NCBI GenBank assembly: GCA_018816335.1
Contig: JAHIVP010000036.1
Location: forward strand, 1 to 55,884
Length of the DNA stretch: 55,884 nucleotides
Direction of reading: 5' to 3'
Source of the DNA: Nanobdellota archaeon
GTDB taxonomy: Archaea; Nanobdellota; Nanobdellia; Pacearchaeales; GW2011-AR1
Shown: positions 31,963 to 38,929 of the stretch, in pieces
Position numbering within the stretch: the first letter of the stretch is position 1
Layout of the letters: the number at the start of each line of letters is the position of its first letter
Made by a program: the position numbers and the translations under genes
The notes under the pieces: generated by a model
What the model was told of the DNA's origin: nothing
The model's database searches: none
What the model saw: only the letters and a program-made list of their open reading frames with translations

Positions 31963-32061
31963 TGGTAGAAGTGTTCTAAGTTCGCGACTTAGAATTGAGT
32001 TGTCTTGAAATCAAGCAGGGTGGATAGGCAACTCACATCTGACACGACACCATCTTTTTTT
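31963..32061 (+). ncRNA. three-way-junction RNA with T-run end
   Basis: TGGT (31963-31966) pairs with ACCA (32049-32052), GTG (31971-31973) with CAC (32043-32045). Inside, TTCTAAGT/ACTTAGAA (31974-31981/31987-31994, loop TCGCG) and GAGTTG/CAACTC (31997-32002/32029-32034), which encloses CTTG/CAAG. Seven T follow at 32055-32061. It has no ORF and begins six bases after the AbrB stop. Could be a 3' UTR fold or independent RNA. Confidence 0.6.
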
Positions 32062-32135
32062 CTTGGTGAATATGAAATAATAGAGAAATTTGGGTTGTCA
32101 TAATAACTTAAGATACTACTTATATTTATATCTTT

Positions 32136-32273
32136 CTATTTCTCTACTTTTAAAGCTTTCTTTAATAAGTCTCTAACGGCTTCATTATTATTCTTTAAAC
32201 TTTTATCTATCTTATACTTTAAAACCTCTTTCCATAACTTTTCATCACAATCAAAAATAAGCTTTTTAGCCAT
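32136..32273 (-). CDS. ribbon-helix-helix-like small regulator
   Basis: 45 residues: MAKKLIFDCDEKLWKEVLKY then NNNEAVRDLLKKALKVEK, a beta-strand plus two helices as in Arc/CopG. Its promoter (AAAGGTTTATAAATAATC, minus) is back-to-back with the transposase promoter. It probably binds the TTAATAGCTATTAA-type sites between them. Confidence 0.6.
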   Translation of the reverse strand: MAKKLIFDCDEKLWKEVLKYKIDKSLKNNNEAVRDLLKKALKVEK

Positions 32274-32293
32274 ATTAATAAGTGTTAATGATT

Positions 32294-32399
32294 ATTTATA
32301 AACCTTTGCTTTTTACTAACAACCATTAATAGCTATTAACAGAAAGGTTTATAAAGGTCTTATTCCTATTATTAATAACCATTAATAACCATTAACAAT
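32294..32399. promoter_or_regulatory. divergent promoters with repeated operator
   Basis: A minus TATA (near 32296-32304) and a plus TATA (AAAGGTTTATAAAGG, near 32343) flank TTAATAGCTATTAA (32326-32339, perfect palindrome). ATTAATAACC occurs twice in tandem further on (32370-32395). Regulation of transposase and RHH together is likely. Confidence 0.6.
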
Positions 32400-32406
32400 A
32401 GACAAA

Positions 32407-33342
32407 ATGAAACATAAACAAGAACAACAAAAAACAAAATGTCCTCACTGCAAAAGCGAAGAAGTAGTTAAGCGAGGATTATTTGAAACAAAAGCACATG
32501 GAAAGCAACAAAGGTTTTTCTGTAAAAAATGCTTAAAGAAATTCATAGTTAGAACTGCCTTTTATAGAATGAGGAATAATGAGAAGAAGATAACATTATG
32601 TTTAGACCTATTCTATAAAGGAGTAAGCACAAGAAAAGTTCAAGAACACCTACAAATGTTTTATCCTCATAATAGTTCTTGGGTTAGCATTTATTCTTGG
32701 GTTATTAAGTATAGTAAGATGATAGGAAATTTTACAGATAAACTTAAAATTAATGTTGGTTCTGAAATGCAAATTGATGAAGTTGAGTATCACAGAAGAA
32801 TAAGCCATAAAGCACACAAGGGAGTAGAAAAGAATTGGTTTATAGATAGTGTAGACCCAGATACAAAATTCTTAATAGCTTCCGACTATGTAAGGAATAG
32901 GGATTTAAAAGAAGTTAAGAAAGTTTTAATTTTAGCTAAGAGTAAAACAGAAAAACAAATATCCATTATAACTTCTGATGGTTGGTTAGCATACCCTCGT
33001 GCAATACAAAAGATATTTACAATAAAAGAAAAGAGTAATAGTAAAACTTTTGGAGTTATACATAATAAAGTTAATGCAAGTAAGGGAGAGGGATTTAATC
33101 ATCCTATTGAAAGATTACATAATAATCTAAGAGCAAGAACAAAAATCTTTAGAGGTTTTCATGGTTCAGTAGATAGTGCAAGGGCAATATTAAAAGGATT
33201 TGAGATAAGTTATAACTTTATTATAAAACATCAAGCTATAAACTGCTGTCCTTATGAGTTAGCTATTCCTGAATTAAAAGAAAAGTTAGAGTTGAATAAG
33301 TGGTTATCCCTAATTAAATTAGCACAACAACAAACTATTTAA
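32407..33342 (+). CDS. IS6/IS240-like DDE transposase
   Basis: 311 residues. Zinc ribbon CPHCKSEEVVKRGLF...FFCKKCLKKF, helix-turn-helix (YKGVSTRKVQEHLQMF), then DDE core: QIDEVEYH, ITSDGWLAYPRA, and NHPIERLHNNLRARTKIFRG. Related to the 412-residue transposase at 21353 but lacks the SWIM finger. Followed two bases later by the methylase. Confidence 0.82.
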   Translation: MKHKQEQQKTKCPHCKSEEVVKRGLFETKAHGKQQRFFCKKCLKKFIVRTAFYRMRNNEKKITLCLDLFYKGVSTRKVQEHLQMFYPHNSSWVSIYSWVIKYSKMIGNFTDKLKINVGSEMQIDEVEYHRRISHKAHKGVEKNWFIDSVDPDTKFLIASDYVRNRDLKEVKKVLILAKSKTEKQISIITSDGWLAYPRAIQKIFTIKEKSNSKTFGVIHNKVNASKGEGFNHPIERLHNNLRARTKIFRGFHGSVDSARAILKGFEISYNFIIKHQAINCCPYELAIPELKEKLELNKWLSLIKLAQQQTI

Positions 33343-33344
33343 AA

Positions 33345-34331
33345 ATGTTAAAACCTTTAAAAGAAGATAAGATAAAAAAGCAGATGGAAAATTTAAAAAC
33401 ACTAAAAGAGAAGAAAGAAGAATTTTTAAAAACAATTTTAAGTAAGACCTATCCAAAAAGTATGAATAAATATAAAAGAGTTCCTTGTTCAACAATTAGA
33501 TATGCTGGTGGGAAAACCTTAGCTGTTGGTCATGTTATTGAGTTATTACCTACAAATATAAAAAAAGTTGTTTCTCCATTTTTTGGTGGTGGTTCTATTG
33601 AAATAGCTATGAGTAAATATTTAGGTTTAGAAGTTAGAGGTTTTGAGATTTTTGATATTCTGTGTAATTATTGGAAATATCAAATAGAACAACCTAACTT
33701 ACTTTATAAAAAATTAAAAGAATTAAAACCAACAAAAGAACAATTTGAAGAAATAAGAAAAATATTAGTTAAGGTTTGGAAAAAAGAAATTACCTTAGAC
33801 CCATTAACTCTTGCTGTTTATTATGTCTATAACTTTAATTTATCTTATGGACCTGGCTTTATGGGTTGGACTTCTGATATTTACTTAAATGAAAACAAAT
33901 ATAATAAAATGATAGAAAGAATTAGAGATTTTGACCCAAAAAATCTTAAGGTAGAATGTGCAGATTTTCAAGATATAATAAAAAACAATCCTAATGAATT
34001 TCTTTATTGCGACCCCCCTTATTACATAGGAGAAGATAGCAAGATGTTTAAAGGAATTTATCCTATGAGAAATATCCCTGTTCATCATAATGGATTTAAA
34101 CATGAAGCATTAAGAGATTTGCTTAAAAATCATAAGGGTGGTTTTATTCTTTCTTATAATGATTGTCCTACAATAAGAGAATATTATAAAGATTTTGAAA
34201 TAACCTCTCCGAGCTGGCAATATACTATGGGTCAGGGAGAAACAAGAATAGGAAAAAATAGAATAGAAAATGGAGAAAATCATGTTAAGGGTTCTCACGA
34301 ATTAATAATTTTTTGTCCACCAAAAAATTAG
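33345..34331 (+). CDS. D12-class DNA N6-adenine methyltransferase
   Basis: 328 residues. IRYAGGKTLAVGHVIELLP, motif I VSPFFGGGSIEIA, target-recognition region, motif IV LYCDPPYYIG. Dam/MboI-type architecture, S-adenosylmethionine dependent. An extra 40-residue helical N-terminus is unusual. Starts two bases after the transposase stop, so it is translated with it. Convergent with the nuclease gene: a type II-like R-M pair. Confidence 0.85.
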   Translation: MLKPLKEDKIKKQMENLKTLKEKKEEFLKTILSKTYPKSMNKYKRVPCSTIRYAGGKTLAVGHVIELLPTNIKKVVSPFFGGGSIEIAMSKYLGLEVRGFEIFDILCNYWKYQIEQPNLLYKKLKELKPTKEQFEEIRKILVKVWKKEITLDPLTLAVYYVYNFNLSYGPGFMGWTSDIYLNENKYNKMIERIRDFDPKNLKVECADFQDIIKNNPNEFLYCDPPYYIGEDSKMFKGIYPMRNIPVHHNGFKHEALRDLLKNHKGGFILSYNDCPTIREYYKDFEITSPSWQYTMGQGETRIGKNRIENGENHVKGSHELIIFCPPKN

Positions 34332-34336
34332 TTATC

Positions 34337-34942
34337 TTAAACTATTTCAGAATTATCTTTTTTTACACTTTTCTTAGCATTTTTTTTACGATAATCCTCA
34401 TAACTTACTCTAACCCACTCAGGCCAACGATACCCTTTCCCCTTACCTCTACTTTGAAAATGCCAATCGGGATATTTTCCCTCTATACTTTTATAATCTT
34501 CATTACACTTTTCTTCCATTTCTTTAAATGCAACAACCATACCTCTTTCACTTCCAAAAAGTCCTTTAATTTCAGATTCTATTTCATCTGAAACTATAAC
34601 ATAAAATTCTACTTTTTTTCCCTCATCAAGTTCTTTTTTTATTAATAAATGAATACCATAACTTCTGATACTTGGACCACCTTGCATAGCACCCTCATAG
34701 AAGTTCATAGTAGACTTAATTCCCCCTTTTCCTTGTGAGCCACCAATTTTAATGATTTCTCCATTAACTACAATAAGATATACAAAACCTACTCTTTTCC
34801 TTAATCTAATTTGTTCTAAAGGGTTACCCTTTTCATCTTTAAGATTTTCTAAATAATTGAATTTTATATGATTTTGAGCATGTTCAGTATTAAGAACGAC
34901 ATCAGCTATCTTGAAACATGTTTTAACCTCGCTTATTTTCAT
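34337..34942 (-). CDS. GIY-YIG-like restriction endonuclease
   Basis: 201 residues. RVGFVYLIVVNGEIIKIGGS resembles a GIY-YIG motif (here VYL...IKIG), followed by conserved R (PSIRSYGIHLL) and E (DEIESEIKG). The basic C-terminus may bind DNA. It converges with the adenine methylase, five bases apart, as in restriction-modification pairs such as GIY-YIG enzymes of the Hpy188I and Eco29kI type. Assignment rests on motif and context. Confidence 0.6.
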   Translation of the reverse strand: MKISEVKTCFKIADVVLNTEHAQNHIKFNYLENLKDEKGNPLEQIRLRKRVGFVYLIVVNGEIIKIGGSQGKGGIKSTMNFYEGAMQGGPSIRSYGIHLLIKKELDEGKKVEFYVIVSDEIESEIKGLFGSERGMVVAFKEMEEKCNEDYKSIEGKYPDWHFQSRGKGKGYRWPEWVRVSYEDYRKKNAKKSVKKDNSEIV

Positions 34943-35016
34943 GGAAGTTTAAGTATTAAAGAACTTAAAAACCTATCTAAAAAGCCCAATTAACTTAACA
35001 ATGTATCTATATAGTA

Positions 35017-35030
35017 ACATTTATATACAT
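35017..35030 (+). promoter_or_regulatory. promoter for 35049
   Basis: ACATTTATATACATT, immediately outside the transposon's right end, about 20 bases before the ATG. It shows the insertion left this promoter intact. Confidence 0.55.
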
Positions 35031-35048
35031 TAATTAACATTAATTTCT

Positions 35049-35231
35049 ATGAAAGCAACAAACCATATTTTAGTTGATGATGAGGTAAAAGAATTTATCA
35101 ATAAAAAGAAACTTATAAATGATGAATCAAATAATTCTGCATTAAGAAGAATTTTAAATTTATCCCCAATTATATTTAATAAAAAAGGAGGTAAAAAAAA
35201 TGGGAAAGATAATTGCAAAAAAAGTAGTTGA
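35049..35231 (+). CDS. ribbon-helix-helix/antitoxin-like protein
   Basis: 60 residues: HILVDDEVKEFINKKKLIND then NNSALRRILNLSP is an archaeal VapB/RHH-like pattern; the tail is Lys-rich. No toxin gene follows, so a regulator role is likelier. Its 3' end contains the AAAGGAGGT site for 35200. Confidence 0.65.
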   Translation: MKATNHILVDDEVKEFINKKKLINDESNNSALRRILNLSPIIFNKKGGKKNGKDNCKKSS

Positions 35232-35373
35232 TAGAAAAGCAGGATTCCTTTACTATGTTGACGGACAAGGAAATGTTTGTCAAGCAGAAATGAAACGAGG
35301 AAAAAAAGGTGCAAGAGCAGAAAAGAGAACTACAAAGAAACCAGCTAAGAAAACTACTAAAAAGAAAAAGTAG
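35200..35373 (+). CDS. small Lys-rich protein
   Basis: 57 residues: a beta-rich first half (GFLYYVDGQGNVCQAEM) and a histone-tail-like KKPAKKTTKKKK end. AAAGGAGGT seven bases before the ATG. Probably binds DNA or RNA; similar short basic proteins are common in archaea. Confidence 0.65.
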   Translation: MGKIIAKKVVDRKAGFLYYVDGQGNVCQAEMKRGKKGARAEKRTTKKPAKKTTKKKK

Positions 35374-35407
35374 TTAAATTTAAATTATTTATTTTTATTT
35401 TTTTACT

Positions 35408-35590
35408 ATGTTAATACAAATAAAACCAGAAGAAATCAAAACAAGTCTTAAAGAGTTCATGGGAAAAATGAGACTAGCAACTTTAAGAGGCTGGGATTTC
35501 TGGTTATCAGGGAGAGGAGACGGACAAATAATAATAAACTTGGAGATAAAAAATGAAAGAGTTAACCATAAACGGAATAAAAGATATTGA
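35408..35590 (+). CDS. small hypothetical protein
   Basis: 60 residues: IKPEEIKTSLKEFMGKMRLA then FWLSGRGDGQIIINLE. It overlaps the next gene by 38 bases and contains its ribosome-binding sequence. Not recognised. Confidence 0.5.
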   Translation: MLIQIKPEEIKTSLKEFMGKMRLATLRGWDFWLSGRGDGQIIINLEIKNERVNHKRNKRY

Positions 35591-36008
35591 TGAAGTAAAA
35601 GAAATAGAAATCCCATCAAAAGAACCAGAAACATTCACAAAACAAGAAAAAAAGGAATATATTAGAGAATCAAATAAAGAACCAATAGCAAAACAAAATG
35701 GTATTATGGCAATTTCAAAGAGTAAATTTTATTTGCTATTAAGCATCTTAATAGTGGTGGTTTTACTCTTTGGGCTGAATATCATTTGGAGCAATGTTAT
35801 CTTCTCTGGGAAGGACTTTGCTTCAAATGTTACAATAGAAAACATAAACAATATAGATACTCCTGATGTACCTATAACTCAAGAAATACAAAATGATTTT
35901 ACAATTGAGAATAAAATAGAAATTCCAGTTGATATACAAGAGGAAATAGATGAGATAAAAGATACAGTAGATAAAATTTTAGATGAGGTTAAGAATCAAA
36001 CAGCATGA
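35553..36008 (+). CDS. single-pass membrane protein
   Basis: 151 residues: acidic N-terminus, a membrane helix near 55-80 (LLLSILIVVVLLFGLNII) and an acidic outer domain ending in a coiled coil. Function unknown. Followed by the homing-endonuclease gene. Confidence 0.65.
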   Translation: MKELTINGIKDIDEVKEIEIPSKEPETFTKQEKKEYIRESNKEPIAKQNGIMAISKSKFYLLLSILIVVVLLFGLNIIWSNVIFSGKDFASNVTIENINNIDTPDVPITQEIQNDFTIENKIEIPVDIQEEIDEIKDTVDKILDEVKNQTA

Positions 36009-36016
36009 CATAGAAA

Positions 36017-36874
36017 ATGTTTAAAAAAGGAAATTGTTTTTGGAAGTTAAGAAAAACTTTTAAACACTCAAATAAAACAAAGAAAAAACTAAGTAATTCC
36101 CGTATTAATGGAATTATTGATGGACACATAATTCCATGGAACAAGGGATTAACAATGAAAATGGATAAAAGGGTTAAAAAAATTGCAGAAATGTCCATTT
36201 TTCAGAAAGGTCATAAATTGAATATTGGTAGGATTCATTCTAAAGAAACAATAGAAAAAATGAGAGTTTCTCAGAAGGGTATAAAGAAAAAACCACACAC
36301 TAAAGAATGGAAAATTAATCATAGTATTAGAATGAAAGGAATCTTTAATCCAATGTATGGAAAGAATCACACAAAAAAGACTAAAATAAAAATAAGTAAT
36401 AGTTTGAAAGGTAATCCTTCTCCAATGAAAGGAAAAATTCGTATGGACATTAGAGGAAGAAATAATCCTATGGCAAATCAAAAAATAAGACTAAAGGCAA
36501 TTAAGAGGTCATTATTAGCACAGCAATTAAAACCATCAAAACCAGAAAGAGAAATGATAAAATTAATAGAAATGAATAATCTCAATTTTGATTATGTTGG
36601 GGATGGTAAATTAATTATTGGAGGATTTAATCCAGACTTTATTTCTAAAGATAATAAAAAAATTATAGAAATTTTTAGTATCTATTGGCATAAACTAGCA
36701 AAGATAAAAGAAAGAGATAAGAGAAGATTACAAACATATTTTAATAAAGGGTTTAGAACTTTAATTTTATGGAGTGATGAATTTGATAATCCTAATAATA
36801 TACTCAAAAAGGTTATTAATTTTAATTCGTCTAAATTTTGGGGAACACAAGGCAATTCGCATATATCAAAATGA
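36017..36874 (+). CDS. NUMOD3/Vsr-like free-standing homing endonuclease
   Basis: 285 residues. NUMOD3-type DNA-binding repeats (HSKETIEKMRVSQKG, TKIKISNSLKGNPSPMKGK) precede a Vsr-like nuclease: PEREMIKLIE, NPDFISKDNKKIIEIFSIYW with H next, and RTLILWSDEFDN. Same nuclease class as the enzyme at 16052 but with different DNA-binding modules. It likely inserted between neighbouring genes without breaking one. Confidence 0.75.
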   Translation: MFKKGNCFWKLRKTFKHSNKTKKKLSNSRINGIIDGHIIPWNKGLTMKMDKRVKKIAEMSIFQKGHKLNIGRIHSKETIEKMRVSQKGIKKKPHTKEWKINHSIRMKGIFNPMYGKNHTKKTKIKISNSLKGNPSPMKGKIRMDIRGRNNPMANQKIRLKAIKRSLLAQQLKPSKPEREMIKLIEMNNLNFDYVGDGKLIIGGFNPDFISKDNKKIIEIFSIYWHKLAKIKERDKRRLQTYFNKGFRTLILWSDEFDNPNNILKKVINFNSSKFWGTQGNSHISK

Positions 36875-37020
36875 AGAGAAAATTTCAATGCAAAGACAAC
36901 CCTATGGTGTTTGTTAGTTTAGATGAATGTGAAAAGTGCAAAACAAAAGAAGAGTGTTTACATTATAAATATGAAATTGAATTTAATAAAAAACAGGAGG
37001 AAAAAGAAAATGGCAATTGA
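36871..37020 (+). CDS. small Cys-rich protein
   Basis: 49 residues from ATG 36871: FQCKDNPMVFVSLDECEKCK then KEECLHYKYE, a likely zinc site. A longer upstream reading would overlap the endonuclease. The AGGAGG for the next gene is inside it. Confidence 0.55.
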   Translation: MKRKFQCKDNPMVFVSLDECEKCKTKEECLHYKYEIEFNKKQEEKENGN

Positions 37021-37195
37021 TGAAACAGAAATCTTAGAAAGTATAGAAATTGAAGAAAGACATATGAGTAGATGTCACTGGAGAGATGTAGCAAAAACCC
37101 AAATAGAAGGGAATCACTATCAAAAGTGTTTACATTGTGAAGGTGAAGAATATGAGTGTTTTTCATATTTCCCAAGATTTAAAGTACCAAATTAA
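37010..37195 (+). CDS. small Cys/His protein
   Basis: 61 residues from ATG 37010, ten bases after AGGAGG. MSRCHWRDVAK then YQKCLHCEGEEYECFSYF gives C/H/C/C/C, probably zinc-binding. Not recognised. Confidence 0.6.
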   Translation: MAIDETEILESIEIEERHMSRCHWRDVAKTQIEGNHYQKCLHCEGEEYECFSYFPRFKVPN

Positions 37196-37201
37196 TAAAA
37201 A

Positions 37202-38197
37202 ATGAAAAATAAAGCAAGTGCAGGAGTGATATTTGTAATCATAGTAATAGTCATATTTATAGGATTAATCATAACAGGAATAGTTATAGGGAATAAAAAA
37301 GGTTGGTTTAATGGAGATGAACCTATAAATCCATCATTAATAAAAATGTATTTAATGGCTAGAGATATGAATACTAAAGAAACACAAACAGCAAATTATG
37401 TTTTAGACTACAATAGAAACCCAGCAGTAATTATATCTCAAGGAGAATTAACTAAGGATTGGAATGAAGTAATAGTTCCAAACAATCAACTCTATCATTT
37501 ATGGTGCTGGAATGAAAACCATTATGTAATAAAAGCAAGTAAAATGTTTACATTACAAGAGTTAACATCTAATATATCCAAGCATACTTGTGATATGGTT
37601 AAAATTGGAGACATTTCAATTGTTCATTATGGAGACTTATCAAGAAAGGAGAACCTAATAACTTTTAATATAACAACTAAAGATTACTTTAAAAAACTCT
37701 CAGCTTGTTTTGAATGGTCAGCAGGAATAGTATCTGTTCATGCTAAAAATCAAAATGTATTATGTGAAAAAGGAAATTGGGTTAATTGGAGTTTTTACAA
37801 TGCAACAGATGAAACTTATAATTATCTTCCAAAAGATATGTGGAGATGTGGTGAATGTGAAGATGTATATTGTGAACAAACAGAAAAATGTGAATTAGTT
37901 GAAGGAAGATACTGCAAAATAAAAAATATAGAAGTTCCAAACAGATATAGGGGATTAGTTGATAGTTGTTATTATTTTGGAAAATCTCTAAACAATGAAA
38001 CATTCACAATAGAACTAGAAGTTGAAACACTAGATAATAAAAACATCTTAGATTTCATTAAAATATATTTCTTTGATAAAGACAGAAGATATAATCCTGT
38101 TGAAGGAATGTGGACATATCAATCAGAATTAAATGGAGAAAATTTAGGGAATCCTAAAGACTTTGAATATAGGATTGATTATTACAATGAAAATTAA
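37202..38197 (+). CDS. membrane-anchored extracellular protein
   Basis: 331 residues. N-terminal anchor (8-29), then an outside domain with sequons (NIS, NIT, NWS, NAT) and a Cys cluster near 220-240 (WRCGECEDVYCEQTEKCELV). The C-terminal part is beta-rich. A surface protein of unknown function. The next gene's ATG overlaps its end. Confidence 0.65.
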   Translation: MKNKASAGVIFVIIVIVIFIGLIITGIVIGNKKGWFNGDEPINPSLIKMYLMARDMNTKETQTANYVLDYNRNPAVIISQGELTKDWNEVIVPNNQLYHLWCWNENHYVIKASKMFTLQELTSNISKHTCDMVKIGDISIVHYGDLSRKENLITFNITTKDYFKKLSACFEWSAGIVSVHAKNQNVLCEKGNWVNWSFYNATDETYNYLPKDMWRCGECEDVYCEQTEKCELVEGRYCKIKNIEVPNRYRGLVDSCYYFGKSLNNETFTIELEVETLDNKNILDFIKIYFFDKDRRYNPVEGMWTYQSELNGENLGNPKDFEYRIDYYNEN

Positions 38198-38738
38198 TTA
38201 CGGATGTGGATATGATAAAAAAGAAGGTTGGATTAATATAGATACTAATAAAGAATGTAAACCTGATATTTTAATAAACAAAAATAATCTTAAATTACCT
38301 TTTGAAGATGAGACAATAGAGTATATTTTATCTAGATATTGTTTAGAACATATTAATAAAGAAAATATCCAAGAACTAATAAGAGAATTTCATAGGATAT
38401 TAATTAATAAAGGAATTCTAGAACTTTATCTTCCACATTACACAGGAACACATATTAAATATTTAGACCACAAAACTATGTTTGGAATAAATAGTTTTTA
38501 TGGAAATGATATAAGATGTAAAAATCCTACAAATAAAAACGAACCTAAATTTAAAATAAAACAAAATCTAACACTTTTTGGATGTGAAAGTTATCAATCA
38601 AAAAATCCATTTATTGTTAGAGGTGTTAATAAATTAAGTTTTTTATTTAATGTAACAGAAACATGGCAAAAGATATGTGAAAAATATCTATGGGGTGGAT
38701 TTGAAGAAATACACTATATAATGGAGAAAATTAAATGA
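38187..38738 (+). CDS. SAM-dependent methyltransferase-like protein
   Basis: 183 residues from ATG 38187 (MKINYGCGYDKKEGWINIDT). The GCG..KEGW.NID motif and LPFEDETIEYILSRYCLEHI are methyltransferase-11-like. Small and glycosylation-locus-like enzymes have this pattern. An earlier start (38163) would extend into 37202. Possibly modifies a glycan or surface component. Confidence 0.7.
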   Translation: MKINYGCGYDKKEGWINIDTNKECKPDILINKNNLKLPFEDETIEYILSRYCLEHINKENIQELIREFHRILINKGILELYLPHYTGTHIKYLDHKTMFGINSFYGNDIRCKNPTNKNEPKFKIKQNLTLFGCESYQSKNPFIVRGVNKLSFLFNVTETWQKICEKYLWGGFEEIHYIMEKIK

Positions 38739-38929
38739 ACCATAAAAAAAACTTAATAAGAAGTTTAATAACAGGACTACTAAGTATGATAACTATTTTT
38801 GTAGCTTATGGTATGAATGAAATGATTATAATATCAAACTTTATTGTGATTTTTGTTCTAACATGGGCTGGAGGAATAATAGTTGGAAAATGGTATGATA
38901 TAAAAGAAAAATGGAAAAAAAACATATAA
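38735..38929 (+). CDS. small membrane protein
   Basis: 64 residues, two membrane helices (10-27 and 32-50). Overlaps both neighbours by 4 and 19 bases. Function unknown. Confidence 0.55.
   Translation: MNHKKNLIRSLITGLLSMITIFVAYGMNEMIIISNFIVIFVLTWAGGIIVGKWYDIKEKWKKNI

Larger units (their letters stand above)
31605..35014. mobile_element. 3.4-kb transposon carrying a type II-like R-M pair
   Basis: Bounded by CTATATAG at 31605-31612 and 35007-35014 (8-bp direct repeat, itself palindromic). Just inside, a 21-base perfect inverted repeat beginning ATTGTTAAGTTAATTGGGCT lies at 31616-31636 and, in reverse, at 34982-35002. The consensus GTTAAGTT-N5-GGCTT is shared with the ends of the type III transposon. 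Contents: AbrB-like, structured RNA, RHH-like, DDE transposase, D12 methylase, GIY-YIG-like nuclease. Confidence 0.82.

Noticed and set aside
34313-34591. Plus-strand ORF opposite the GIY-YIG-like gene
   Set aside because: Phe/Ile-rich shadow of the minus-strand gene; no start signal.
35049-35373. Toxin-antitoxin pair (35049 with 35200)
   Set aside because: The second protein is a short Lys-rich chain with no PIN, RelE or other toxin motif.
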